Assembly: GCF_003285005.1 (NCBI RefSeq) | Contig: NZ_QMFA01000023.1 | Location: 51,383-115,382 of the forward strand | Origin: Paenibacillus sp. YN15 | GTDB lineage: Bacteria > Bacillota > Bacilli > Paenibacillales > NBRC-103111 | Length of the DNA: 64,000 bases | Reading direction: 5' to 3' | Shown here: positions 17,520-25,591 of the stretch, in pieces | Layout of the letters: each line of letters opens with the position of its first letter | Numbering within the stretch: the first letter of the stretch is position 1 | Position numbers and translations under genes: made by a program | The notes under the pieces: generated by a model | Told to the model about the DNA's origin: nothing | Databases searched by the model: none | The model's input: the letters and a program-made list of their open reading frames with translations, nothing else

Positions 17520-17777
17520 ATGCAAACACCTACAGCTAAAGAACTGGGGTACATCGTGGACTCCATGTCCAACGAAGAATTGCTGCTCAAGCAATGCGCC
17601 GCAGCGGCCTCCATTACTGCCAATCCGGCCGTGCGCAGCCTGTGCCAGGCCCATGTGCAAACCCATGAGCAGCACCTGCACACCCTGATGAACGCCCTTC
17701 ATCAAGGGCTGAACAGCGCCAACGGCCAATTTGCCGCCAACCAGCAGCAATTTGCCGGCATGACGCAGCAACACTAA
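17520..17777 (+). CDS. Small CotF-like spore coat protein
   Basis: An 85-residue, helix-rich protein (ELGYIVDSMSNEELLLKQC, then HVQTHEQHLHTLMNAL) with a Gln/Asn/Ala-rich C-terminus. It resembles the short members of the CotF spore coat group and is 20 bases upstream of a longer CotF-like gene, so the two are probably one sporulation operon. ATG 17520 has GGGAGG six bases upstream; the ATG at 17514 touches the ribosome site and is unlikely. Location in the spore coat is inferred from family. Confidence 0.72.
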   Translation: MQTPTAKELGYIVDSMSNEELLLKQCAAAASITANPAVRSLCQAHVQTHEQHLHTLMNALHQGLNSANGQFAANQQQFAGMTQQH

Positions 17778-17797
17778 TAACGGAAGGAGGGAAAAAC

Positions 17798-18235
17798 ATG
17801 CATCAGCAAAACCAATTCGGACACTACAACCAGGATCAATTCATGCAACAGCAACAGCAGCAACAACAGCAACAGCAGCAGCAAGCCGCCCAAAATCTTT
17901 TGCCCGAAAAGGATTGGCTCTACACCGTCCTCTGCGACCTGAAGCGCACCGCCCGCGAATATGCAACTGCCGTCACCGAAGCCGGTGATGAGTCCCTGCG
18001 CAAAATCTTCACCGATCTGCTGAACAGCACCCTGACCATGCAAGGACAGGTCTACACGCTGATGAAGCAAAACAACATGTACAACGCTGCCTCTCCGGCC
18101 CAGAGCCAGGAGATCCAGAAGCAAATCCAAACCTACCAAAAATCCGGCCAGGAAACCTTCCAGTTCGCCAAGCAGAAGCTCGGCCAACAAACCCAGCAAG
18201 GCATAGCCGGCTCCCAGCAGCATGTATACATGTAA
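17798..18235 (+). CDS. cotF: CotF-family spore coat protein with polyglutamine tract
   Basis: After a short N-terminus comes a run of about a dozen glutamines (residues 17-28). The ferritin-like CotF helices follow: EKDWLYTVLCDLKRTAREY, then AVTEAGDESLRKIFTDLL. The C-terminus is Gln-rich (QKLGQQTQQG). CotF proteins are structural parts of the spore coat. The Gln run is encoded by mixed CAG and CAA codons (17841-17884). AAGGAGG precedes the ATG. It is the second gene of the coat pair and is followed by a hairpin. Confidence 0.82.
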   Translation: MHQQNQFGHYNQDQFMQQQQQQQQQQQQQAAQNLLPEKDWLYTVLCDLKRTAREYATAVTEAGDESLRKIFTDLLNSTLTMQGQVYTLMKQNNMYNAASPAQSQEIQKQIQTYQKSGQETFQFAKQKLGQQTQQGIAGSQQHVYM

Positions 18236-18269
18236 GCAGCCGGCTGCCTAAAGCAAAGCCGCCCCAAAC

Positions 18270-18302
18270 AACAAGCGGGAATCCTAAGGATTCCTGCTTG
18301 TT
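18270..18302. terminator. Hairpin between the convergent CotF-like and second regulator genes
   Basis: A nearly perfect 15-bp stem (AACAAGC-GGGAATCC with GGATTCC-TGCTTGTT, loop TAA). It lacks a strong T run on the plus strand but its position between convergent gene ends supports terminator function. Confidence 0.6.
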
Positions 18303-18333
18303 GGCTTATACGCCCTAAGCCTGCCCGCCTTCT

Positions 18334-19425
18334 TCATACGTCCTCCAGCAATTCCTTCAGCGTAAGGGAGGGCTCAAGCCCCAGCTCCCCCACATACTTC
18401 TCCCGCATCTGCCTGTACAGCTCCTCCATGGCCGCGGAGCTTCCTTGACCCCGGAGGTGAAGGAGCAAATCCCGGTAATGGGAGTCGGCATACGGCTCCA
18501 GCTCAATACGCTTGCGCAGCACAGCCTCCCTGCGGCTCCCCTTGACTTGCCCGGCTGCATGGTGCAGATATTCCAGGAAGGAGGAGCGGAGCTTGTACCG
18601 CCTCGTTTCCGCCCAGCCGTAGCTTTCCTCCTCCAGATAGTCTCCCCGGTACAGCGCCAGCGCCTCGGCTACGCGGCTCCCGCTCCGGTCCGAAGCCAAC
18701 AGCTGCTCCAGCTCGTCCGCATCGCAGCGCAGGTCCTCACGGCTCATCATGTAGCGCTCATCGGCAAAGGAAACCATCTGGCCGTAGCCGCCCTGCTTCA
18801 AGGTATGACGCAGCTGGTAGAGAGAGGTGTGAAACAGCGTCTGGGCCTTCTCCAGCTCCAGCTCCGGCCAGAGGCTGTCCAGAATCCGGTCGCGGTAGAC
18901 CGGCCCCTTCTGATGCAGGAGAAATGCAAACAGCTCCCGTGTTTTTTTGGTCCGCCACGCCAGCAGAGTTCCCGACTCCCCATACACCTCCAGGCTGCCC
19001 AGCACCTTGACCCTTGGTTCAGGCCCTTCAGACAACACGGCTCCCGCCTGGGAAGCCCCGGACCCCCGGCGGGTCTTGTACCGCTCAACAGTACGCGCCA
19101 GCCGCTCCAGGGAGACAGGCTTCAGCAGATAATCCATAGCCGAAAGATCGAAGGCTGTCACCGCATACTGCTGGTACGCCGTAACAAATACAATCTCCGC
19201 CTCCGGGCAAATCTCCCGGAACCGTTCAAAGGCGGCCAAGCCGCTCATCCCGGGCATCTCGATATCCAGGAAAATCAGATCCGGCTGCTCCGCCGCCGCC
19301 GTACCCAGCGCCTCCTTCACCTGGACGCACTTGCCCACCAGCGCAACGCCTTCGATCTCCCCCAGCAAAATCTCCAAAATATCCAAAGCAATCCACTCAT
19401 CATCCACTACCAGAATCTTGATCAT
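18334..19425 (-). CDS. Response regulator with receiver, winged-helix and BTAD domains (second copy)
   Basis: Same plan as the regulator at 3826-4986: receiver with acidic pair KILVVDDE, phospho-acceptor Asp in LIFLDIEMP and Lys in YLLKPV (1-120), winged helix (GSLEVYGESG, WRTKKTRELFAFLL), then a BTAD helical domain (LYRGDYLEEESYGWAE). Its start overlaps the end of the upstream kinase gene by four bases (ATGA), a sign of translational coupling. It should be phosphorylated by that kinase and regulate transcription. Targets unknown. Confidence 0.9.
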   Translation of the reverse strand: MIKILVVDDEWIALDILEILLGEIEGVALVGKCVQVKEALGTAAAEQPDLIFLDIEMPGMSGLAAFERFREICPEAEIVFVTAYQQYAVTAFDLSAMDYLLKPVSLERLARTVERYKTRRGSGASQAGAVLSEGPEPRVKVLGSLEVYGESGTLLAWRTKKTRELFAFLLHQKGPVYRDRILDSLWPELELEKAQTLFHTSLYQLRHTLKQGGYGQMVSFADERYMMSREDLRCDADELEQLLASDRSGSRVAEALALYRGDYLEEESYGWAETRRYKLRSSFLEYLHHAAGQVKGSRREAVLRKRIELEPYADSHYRDLLLHLRGQGSSAAMEELYRQMREKYVGELGLEPSLTLKELLEDV

Positions 19426-22400
19426 GAGATATACGGCTCCTCCGGAAGCTGGAATGTGAAAACAGTTCCCTCATGCTGCACGCTTTCGATCCACAGGCGT
19501 TCCCCGTACAGCATCTGCAGCCGGCGGGAAACATTGCGGATGCCCACCCCCTCCGCTTGGCCAAGCTTGATGGTTTCAAGCCGGTCGGGGGACATCCCGG
19601 CGCCGTTGTCCGATACGGTGAAGCATGTCCCGCGGCCCAGCTTTTTCACTTGGATCTCGACCTTGCCGCCCTCGGGCTTCTGGCCGATGCCGTGGCGGAC
19701 CGCGTTCTCCACCAGCGGCTGAAGCAATAGCGGCGGCATCATGCAATCCGTGTCCGGAGCAATCTCAATGGACACCTGAAGCCTGGACCCGAACCGCAGC
19801 TGCTCAATAGCCAGATACGCCCGGACCACCTCCAGCTCATCCTGGAGCGGAACCCGCTCCTGCTGGAAGCTGTAGGTGAATTTGGCGCGCAAATAGGTGG
19901 TCAGCTGGTAGATGGTTTCCCGGAGCTTGTCCGGGTCCTTGTAGCTTAAGCCGATCAGGGAATTCAGGCTGTTGTACAGAAAATGGGGGGTGATCTGCGC
20001 CTGCAGATATTCCATCTCGCTCTGGACGGCATGCCGGGAGGCACGCTTCATGGCGAGAAGAGATTCGGCCCGGGCGCGGAGCTCCGCCAGCTCAAAGGGC
20101 TTTTGCAGGATATCGTTGGTTCCCGCCTCAAACGCCGCCACCACATCCTCCTGTCTGCCGGAGGCCGTCAGCATCAGCACAGGGAGCTCTGCATGGCTGT
20201 ACCGCTTGCGGAGCTCCCGGCAGATATCCAGCCCGGAGATAACAGGCATCATCAGATCCAGCAGCACCAGCTCCGGCCTGCCCGCCCCCTCCATCCAGAC
20301 CAGGGCGTCGCCGCCGCTGGTGAAGGCTTTGTAGCCCCAGCCCATGGAAGCGGCAACCTCCATAAGCACCTTCAAATTCGCCTCCTCATCGTCCACCAGG
20401 AGAACCAGCCCCTCCTTGCCCGCGGATTCAAACGAGCGGACAGTCCGGGGTCCGGCAGGAGGCTCCGCAGCCGGCAGACCCGCTTCCCCGGTGCTGACCG
20501 TACGAACATAAGGCACGGCAGAGCGGGCAATGGGCAGCGTGAAGGTAAAGCAGCTCCCCATGCCGGGCTCCGAGCGGACGGTGATGGCCCCGTCCTGCAG
20601 CTCCACCAATTGCCGGGTAATGCTCAAGCCCAGCCCCACACCCGGATTCCAGCCCGCCTCCTCCGCCTGCTGGAAGGGCTGGAAAATCCGGTCCAGCGCT
20701 TTGGCGGGAATCCCGCAGCCGGTATCCTCCACCGATATGGCCATCATGCTGCCCTCCACACGGGCGGAGATGCGCACGCAGCCCCGCTCCGTAAATTTGA
20801 GGGCATTCTCCGCCAGATTGTGCAGAATCTGCTTCACCCGGTTTTCATCCGCATACAAAAGAGGCAGATCCTCGGCCAGCTCATTCTTGAGCTCCACATT
20901 TTTTTTGACCATGGAGACCGCCAGCATATCCAGCACAAGCCGCACCGCCAGCCCCAAATCCACCGCAGTCCGGCGGATGCGGATTTCTCCCGTGCGGATC
21001 AGATTCAAATCCATAATATCCTGCACCAGATCGGCCAGCCGCCGGCCGGAGAGATTCAGCATACGGACCTGCTCCCGGTGCGCCGCCGACAGGGGCTCCT
21101 TCCGGTCGTCCAGCAGGATTTGGGACAGGTTGATCATCCCGTGCAGCGGCGTCCGCAGCTCGTGGGAGGTCCGGGCGAGAAACTCGTCCTTCTGCTTGTC
21201 GTACTCCAGAAGCTGCTCCGACAGGCGGCGGCTCCGGTCCATAATCTGCTGGGCCCGGAAATTGGCCAGGAGCGCCTGGGAGAACACCAGCAAAAGCGGG
21301 CTCAGGATGGCAATGGTCGCATTGTCCCGGGCCATCTGGTACCGGAACTGGGCGGATATGGTCGTGACAGACATAAACACCGCCACCAAGGCCAAATACC
21401 GGGCCACTGGAGAGCTTCGGGCAAAGCCCCGGTACAGCAAGTAGAAGATGGCCATAAAAGCGATGGCCTGAAGAATCAGGTTGGGCCAAAAGGTCATCCG
21501 CAGCGCTTCATTGGGCAGGAGCACCACCATACCGATATAGGCCGCCAGAATCCACGGCAGTCCCCGCCGGATGACTCCCACCTTATCCTGCAGAAAGCTC
21601 GACATGTACAGGATAAAAAAGTAAAAGGACAGCACAGCCAGAATAAACAGCAGCTTCTGCAGCCAGATAAACGGCAATTGCGGCACTACAAGCGCTGCCA
21701 GAATCTCGTTGTCGATGCTGAAAAAGAACCCCGTAGACAGGCAGAACAGGCTGAGATACATATAATGGCGCTCTGCCCGCCATTGCCTGAACATCCCGGC
21801 AAAGTAAAAGCCGAATACCAGCATGGCCGTAACCAGCGCCATATCCTCCAGACGGGACCGGTCCCGGTTGTTCATCACCTGCTTGGCATATCCGAATTCC
21901 GGCGCCTGGCTCATCCCGTTTTTGGGCATCAGAATGTAGTTGGACACCTGGATCAGCAGCTCCGTGGTCCCCGCTTCCCCGCGGCCCACCGCAAAAAACG
22001 GAAGATTGCTGGGCACAAAATCCCGCTCATTCTCCGCCGTTTCACCGGTGCCGCCCAGACACACCCCATTCAGAAAAACCTTGCTGGACAACCGCACCTT
22101 CTTCATCCGCAGCCCGTACATACCCGAGTCCCGGAGCTTGATTTCCAGCCGGTAGGTGCCTGCCCCAATTCCGTTAACCCCGCCTTCGGCCATGTAGCTG
22201 TCCCATTTTCCCGGAAGCCTGACCCTTATGCCCTGTCCCGCAAGCTCGGGATTCCGGCGGAAGTCCTCCGGTGTCAGAAGACCGGGATAGAACATCCATT
22301 CACCCGACAAGGGAATCGTACCCGCTCCGGCAAAATCCCAATCCGCCGCGTCAAGCACCCCATCTTTAGCCTCGGGGCGGTTATGGGGCGCCGTAATGGC

Positions 22401-22520
22401 CTGGTACGCATACAGCAGGAGACCGGCCAGTAAAAGGACGCCCATCAGCTTCAGCATGGCGAACTGGCTCTGACGGAGGCGCCCTCCTTCCTTCCGGACT
22501 CCGGCTGCCTCTTGTGTCAT
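19422..22520 (-). CDS. Hybrid sensor kinase, second copy of the 7TM/HisKA/receiver/LytS-type architecture
   Basis: This 1032-residue protein mirrors the kinase at 4958-8092: one N-terminal membrane helix, a beta-rich extracytoplasmic domain (60-205, SGEWMFYPG, GTYRLEIKL), about seven membrane helices (225-420), HisKA (His453 in RTSHELRTP), HATPase (AENALKF, GVGLGLSI), receiver (Asp755 in LVLLDLMMP) and a C-terminal LytS-like module (His846 in ITPHFLYN, QPLVENAVRHG). The gene is linked by four-base ATGA overlaps both to exonuclease III upstream and to the response regulator downstream. Ligand unknown. Confidence 0.9.
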   Translation of the reverse strand: MTQEAAGVRKEGGRLRQSQFAMLKLMGVLLLAGLLLYAYQAITAPHNRPEAKDGVLDAADWDFAGAGTIPLSGEWMFYPGLLTPEDFRRNPELAGQGIRVRLPGKWDSYMAEGGVNGIGAGTYRLEIKLRDSGMYGLRMKKVRLSSKVFLNGVCLGGTGETAENERDFVPSNLPFFAVGRGEAGTTELLIQVSNYILMPKNGMSQAPEFGYAKQVMNNRDRSRLEDMALVTAMLVFGFYFAGMFRQWRAERHYMYLSLFCLSTGFFFSIDNEILAALVVPQLPFIWLQKLLFILAVLSFYFFILYMSSFLQDKVGVIRRGLPWILAAYIGMVVLLPNEALRMTFWPNLILQAIAFMAIFYLLYRGFARSSPVARYLALVAVFMSVTTISAQFRYQMARDNATIAILSPLLLVFSQALLANFRAQQIMDRSRRLSEQLLEYDKQKDEFLARTSHELRTPLHGMINLSQILLDDRKEPLSAAHREQVRMLNLSGRRLADLVQDIMDLNLIRTGEIRIRRTAVDLGLAVRLVLDMLAVSMVKKNVELKNELAEDLPLLYADENRVKQILHNLAENALKFTERGCVRISARVEGSMMAISVEDTGCGIPAKALDRIFQPFQQAEEAGWNPGVGLGLSITRQLVELQDGAITVRSEPGMGSCFTFTLPIARSAVPYVRTVSTGEAGLPAAEPPAGPRTVRSFESAGKEGLVLLVDDEEANLKVLMEVAASMGWGYKAFTSGGDALVWMEGAGRPELVLLDLMMPVISGLDICRELRKRYSHAELPVLMLTASGRQEDVVAAFEAGTNDILQKPFELAELRARAESLLAMKRASRHAVQSEMEYLQAQITPHFLYNSLNSLIGLSYKDPDKLRETIYQLTTYLRAKFTYSFQQERVPLQDELEVVRAYLAIEQLRFGSRLQVSIEIAPDTDCMMPPLLLQPLVENAVRHGIGQKPEGGKVEIQVKKLGRGTCFTVSDNGAGMSPDRLETIKLGQAEGVGIRNVSRRLQMLYGERLWIESVQHEGTVFTFQLPEEPYIS

Positions 22521-23278
22521 GCCTCTACCTCCAGCACCAGTCCAACGGGACAGTGGTCGCTGCCCATCACCTCAGGGCAGATGAAGGCCTCCTTCACCTG
22601 AGGGGCCAACCGCTCGGACACAAGGAAATAGTCGATCCGCCAGCCCACATTGCGCTCCCTCACCTTCGGCATGTAGGACCACCAGGAATAGGCGTCCTGC
22701 CGGTCCGGATGAAGCAGCCGGAAGGTATCCACAAAGCCGGATTCCAGGAGCAGGGTCATTTTCTCCCGCTCTTCATCCGTAAAGCCCGAATTGCCCCGGT
22801 TGGACTTGGCATTCTTGATGTCGATCTCCTGATGGGCCACGTTCATATCGCCGCACACCACCACAGGCTTATGCTTGTCCAGCTGCATGAGATAGGCCCG
22901 GAAGCGGTCCTCCCACTCCATGCGGAAGGGCAGCCGGGAGAGATCCCTGCGGGCATTGGGCGTATACACGTTCACCAGGTAAAAATCCGCAAATTCCAGC
23001 GTCAGCACACGGCCCTCCGGCTCCTCATCCTCCTCCAGCCCGTAGCGAATGGTGAGCGGCCGGACACGGGTAAACACCGCCGTGCCGGAGTAGCCCTTTT
23101 TCACCGCATAATTCCAATATTGGCCGTAGGCCTCCCCATGGTCCAGCTCAATCTGCCCTTCCTGGAGCTTAGTCTCCTGCAGGCAGAAAATATCCGCGTC
23201 CGCCTCCTGGAAGCGATCCATAAACCCTTTATTGATACAAGCCCGCAGGCCGTTGACATTCCATGACATCAGCTTCAT
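22517..23278 (-). CDS. exoA: Exodeoxyribonuclease III / AP endonuclease
   Basis: A 253-residue member of the ExoIII family, start to finish: MKLMSWNVNGLRA, metal-binding Glu in FCLQETKL, GDMNVAH, and the C-terminal catalytic GSDHCPVGL. It cleaves DNA at abasic sites and trims 3' ends in base-excision repair. AAGGAG lies nine bases before ATG. Unusually, its stop codon overlaps the start of a membrane sensor kinase gene (ATGA), so repair enzyme and kinase are likely translated from one message. It follows GerP-like genes after a 50-base gap. Confidence 0.95.
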   Translation of the reverse strand: MKLMSWNVNGLRACINKGFMDRFQEADADIFCLQETKLQEGQIELDHGEAYGQYWNYAVKKGYSGTAVFTRVRPLTIRYGLEEDEEPEGRVLTLEFADFYLVNVYTPNARRDLSRLPFRMEWEDRFRAYLMQLDKHKPVVVCGDMNVAHQEIDIKNAKSNRGNSGFTDEEREKMTLLLESGFVDTFRLLHPDRQDAYSWWSYMPKVRERNVGWRIDYFLVSERLAPQVKEAFICPEVMGSDHCPVGLVLEVEA

Positions 23279-23328
23279 CTCGTCAGACTCCTTTTCTCCA
23301 TATTATAAGGGAGAAAGCGAGAACGTGG

Positions 23329-23715
23329 CTATCCCGAAGAATCTGCCACCGGAGGGCCGCCGGGAATCTGCAGCTCCTGTCCGTCCAGCTTCATTTGCTC
23401 CATCATGGTCTTCAATTGCCCCTCATCCGCCAAGGAAGTCAGCCCAATATTCAGCGTGCCGGTCAGCTCATTCACATGCAGCTCCTGCACCTTGTACGTA
23501 ATGTCTCCGTACTGGACAGGCTTCACGGCGTCCACCTGCTCCTTCAACAGCCGGTTGGCCTCCTCCAGCTGGTGCAGCTGCTCCTCCATCCGCAAAAGGC
23601 GGCTTTCCAGCTCCGCCTGGCGCTTCTCCAGCCATTCGTTGCGGTGCATCAGACTATGCACCCATTGCTGCCAGACCTGCTGCTCCCCCTGGGGGGCATA
23701 ATATGCTGCATTCAT
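23329..23715 (-). CDS. gerPC: Spore germination protein GerPC-like
   Basis: The 128-residue protein has an N-terminal coiled coil (EWLEKRQAELESRLLRMEEQ, then LHQLEEANRLLKEQVD) and a C-terminal beta region (VQELHVNELTGTLNIGLT) that is the GerPC signature. GerP proteins are needed for germinants to pass through the spore coat. ATG 23715 has GGAGG eight bases upstream and overlaps the stop of the preceding gene by four bases. It is somewhat shorter than typical GerPC. It closes a three-gene GerP-like set. Confidence 0.82.
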   Translation of the reverse strand: MNAAYYAPQGEQQVWQQWVHSLMHRNEWLEKRQAELESRLLRMEEQLHQLEEANRLLKEQVDAVKPVQYGDITYKVQELHVNELTGTLNIGLTSLADEGQLKTMMEQMKLDGQELQIPGGPPVADSSG

Positions 23716-24053
23716 ACGAATCGCCTCCAAGCCGGGGGTTCGCCGGCAAATATTCCGTCCGCATCCGGTCCGTCAGGGGGCGTATAGGAAGAGCCCTGAG
23801 TCTGGACGAAGCTGCCCGGGGACTCCTCCTCCGCCTCACCGCCGTGGCTATCGTCCTCCACTGCTCCTATGGCGCCCCCGGCTCCAATCGGCTCCAGTGC
23901 GCCTGCTTCCTGCGCAGCGCCTGCGGGCTGGTCATCCCCGGTGGTCTGGGTAATAACGGTGGATTGGTTCCGGGTCAGAATGGTATTGCCGATATTCAAC
24001 GAACCGATGCTGGCAATGGAATTCACTTTAATGTTGTGGATATAAAAGTTCAT
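23712..24053 (-). CDS. Small GerP-family spore protein with acidic C-terminal extension
   Basis: The first 40 residues (MNFYIHNIKVNSIASIGSLN) match the small GerPB/GerPD/GerPE-type proteins of the gerP operon. The rest (45-113) is a Gly/Ala/Glu/Pro-rich tail of low complexity that ordinary GerP proteins do not have. AGGAGG is nine bases before ATG. It overlaps gerPC by four bases. Role in coat permeability is inferred from family and neighbours; which gerP letter it corresponds to is uncertain. Confidence 0.7.
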   Translation of the reverse strand: MNFYIHNIKVNSIASIGSLNIGNTILTRNQSTVITQTTGDDQPAGAAQEAGALEPIGAGGAIGAVEDDSHGGEAEEESPGSFVQTQGSSYTPPDGPDADGIFAGEPPAWRRFV

Positions 24054-24100
24054 GGGAGAGTACCTCCTAAAGGCATTTGCCGATTCGCTCCAGGCCGGAA

Positions 24101-24337
24101 TTATCCGATCACTCCATTGTTCATGGCATTGGTGGGCTGATCCTCGCCGTCGGGATCATTCACCAGGTTATTGTCCACGTTGAGGGACGGGCTGGCGTCG
24201 CCCATGATGGTGTTGCCCCCTACCGCCTTTTGGTTGGCGGCATTGTTGCTGAACAGATTGTCGCCAAAATTGACAGCGCCGCCGTTGGACACATTATTGA
24301 TGCGGATATTAAAAATGTTGTACACATTCGGGCACAA
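24101..24337 (-). CDS. GerPA/GerPF-family spore germination protein
   Basis: The core, NIFNIRINNVSNGGAVNFGD then the Asn-rich segment NNAANQKAVGGNT, is that of the GerPA/GerPF family (small Asn/Gly-rich proteins of about 70 residues). The start is uncertain: TTG 24337 has AAGGTGG just upstream, and GTG 24325 would also give a family-like N-terminus. An upstream ATG at 24436 would add an atypical extension. First gene of the GerP-like set, divergent from the PadR operon. Confidence 0.72.
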   Translation of the reverse strand: MCPNVYNIFNIRINNVSNGGAVNFGDNLFSNNAANQKAVGGNTIMGDASPSLNVDNNLVNDPDGEDQPTNAMNNGVIG

Positions 24338-24454
24338 GGTTCCACCTTCTGTCTTTCGGGCAGCAGCCTGGAACTGCTTGCCGGAGTATTCATGCGTAGT
24401 GTATGCGCCGGTCTGGGCGGATGTTCCGGTTGGCAAGCCGGCACAGATGCGCTA

Positions 24455-24519
24455 TTGACAAAGCAGCTACTACGTGTTACTTTATAGCAGTAGTAAGTAT
24501 TACTTGATACCAGTGGTAC
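24455..24519 (+). promoter_or_regulatory. Promoter and tandem 23-bp operator repeats of the PadR operon
   Basis: A consensus -35 (TTGACA, 24455-24460) is followed after 17 bases by TACTTT as the -10. Overlapping the -10 are two adjacent 23-bp direct repeats (24474-24496 and 24497-24519) sharing TTACTT-ATA-CAGT-GTA. Their position suggests a repressor site, most simply for the PadR protein encoded next. Confidence 0.65.
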
Positions 24520-24536
24520 AGAATAGCAGGGAGTGG

Positions 24537-24866
24537 ATTGCGCTGGAAAACCTGACGGAAATGCTCAAAGGGGTGCTGGAGGGCTGTGTCCTTGAAATTA
24601 TAAGCCGCCAAGAAACCTACGGCTACGAAATCACACGGCGGCTGAACGCCCTCGGCTTTACAGATGTGGTGGAGGGAACGGTGTACACCATCCTGATCCG
24701 GCTTGAAAAAAACAGGCTGGTGGAGGTCGCCAAAAAACCCTCTGACATGGGGCCGCCGCGAAAATTTTTCACACTCAACGAAGCGGGGCATGAGGAGCTG
24801 CGGAGATTCTGGGATAAGTGGGAGTTTGTATCCTCAAAAATGAACGAGTTAAAGGAGGAAATATAA
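24537..24866 (+). CDS. PadR-family transcriptional repressor
   Basis: A winged-helix PadR protein of about 110 residues: GCVLEIISRQETYGYEIT (helix-turn-helix), VVEGTVYTILIRLEKNRLVE and the wing GPPRKFFTLNEAG. It ends with a short helix as in PadR subfamily 1. The frame is open further upstream but that part overlaps the operator repeats. Homologues I know start near ALENLTEML, which here needs ATT 24537 (after AGGGAG) or ATG 24561; the start is therefore not settled. Probably represses its own operon, which encodes two DUF1048 proteins and an ABC transporter. Confidence 0.85.
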   Translation: MALENLTEMLKGVLEGCVLEIISRQETYGYEITRRLNALGFTDVVEGTVYTILIRLEKNRLVEVAKKPSDMGPPRKFFTLNEAGHEELRRFWDKWEFVSSKMNELKEEI

Positions 24867-25213
24867 TGAACTTTTGGGATCTGATCACGGGAAACGACAT
24901 GACTAAGGAAATGAAAGCTTTTGATTCGCGAGCCAAAAAGCTGCCGGCTGATTATCAAGCGGCATGGGAAAAAATAAATGCCAATCTTTGGCCGCACTCC
25001 GATTTCACCGGCCGCAACCTTATGCCAATTCTCGACGGTGTGCTTGGCCTGCTGGAAGAATCGGCGGCGGACGAGCAGAGTGTCCAGGAGGTGTTGGGCG
25101 ACGATATCAAGGGCTTCTGTTCAGCCTTGGCCGGTGAAGAAGGGGCAAAGTCTGTCCGCGACAAGTGGCGCGAGCAGCTCAACAATAATATTGCCAAAAA
25201 ATTAGGCAAATAG
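24866..25213 (+). CDS. DUF1048 family protein
   Basis: A 115-residue helical protein (MNFWDLITGNDMTKEMKAFD start, DYQAAWEKINANLW) of the DUF1048 family. Such genes commonly sit between a PadR regulator and an ABC-2 transporter, as here. ATG overlaps the PadR stop codon by one base (TAATG) with AAAGGAGG before it. No membrane segment or catalytic motif. Paralogous to the next gene. Function unknown; a role in sensing for the PadR switch is only a guess. Confidence 0.85.
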   Translation: MNFWDLITGNDMTKEMKAFDSRAKKLPADYQAAWEKINANLWPHSDFTGRNLMPILDGVLGLLEESAADEQSVQEVLGDDIKGFCSALAGEEGAKSVRDKWREQLNNNIAKKLGK

Positions 25214-25225
25214 GAGGAGGGCCAC

Positions 25226-25576
25226 ATGAAAATACGAGATATCATCGAAGGCAAAAGAGAGTGGCGGGCGCACGTCGCGCGGGTCAAGGCGCTCCCGCAG
25301 GATTATCAGATTGCTTACAAGGAAATCCAAAAATATCTCTTTAAGGTGGGCCCTGTTGAGCTGACCGAAGGGACAGGTTTGCTTTCGGGGATTGTCGATC
25401 TTTTTGAAGAGGGCGCGGCCTCGGGGAAAGGCGTGCTAGAGGTGACGGGCAGTGACGTAGCGGCTTTCTGCGACGATCTAATCAAGGATTCCAAAACTTA
25501 CGCTGACCTCTACCAAGAATCTGTTGGCCAAGAAGTGAACAAGGCCATGAAAAAGGCTACGGACAAAACAAAGTAA
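25226..25576 (+). CDS. DUF1048 family protein, second copy
   Basis: A 116-residue relative of the preceding protein, with the same pattern (ALPQDYQIAYKEIQKYLF, then a helical middle and a Lys-rich end). GGAGGAGG precedes ATG. Twelve bases separate it from the first copy and 15 from the ATPase gene, so it is inside the operon. Function unknown. Confidence 0.85.
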   Translation: MKIRDIIEGKREWRAHVARVKALPQDYQIAYKEIQKYLFKVGPVELTEGTGLLSGIVDLFEEGAASGKGVLEVTGSDVAAFCDDLIKDSKTYADLYQESVGQEVNKAMKKATDKTK

Positions 25577-25591
25577 AGGGGGGATATCCGG

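Noticed and set aside
19983..22433. An 816-codon plus-strand frame opposite the second kinase gene
   Set aside because: Product is His/Gln/Pro-rich with no domain, typical of antisense frames in GC-rich genes; the minus-strand kinase is certain.
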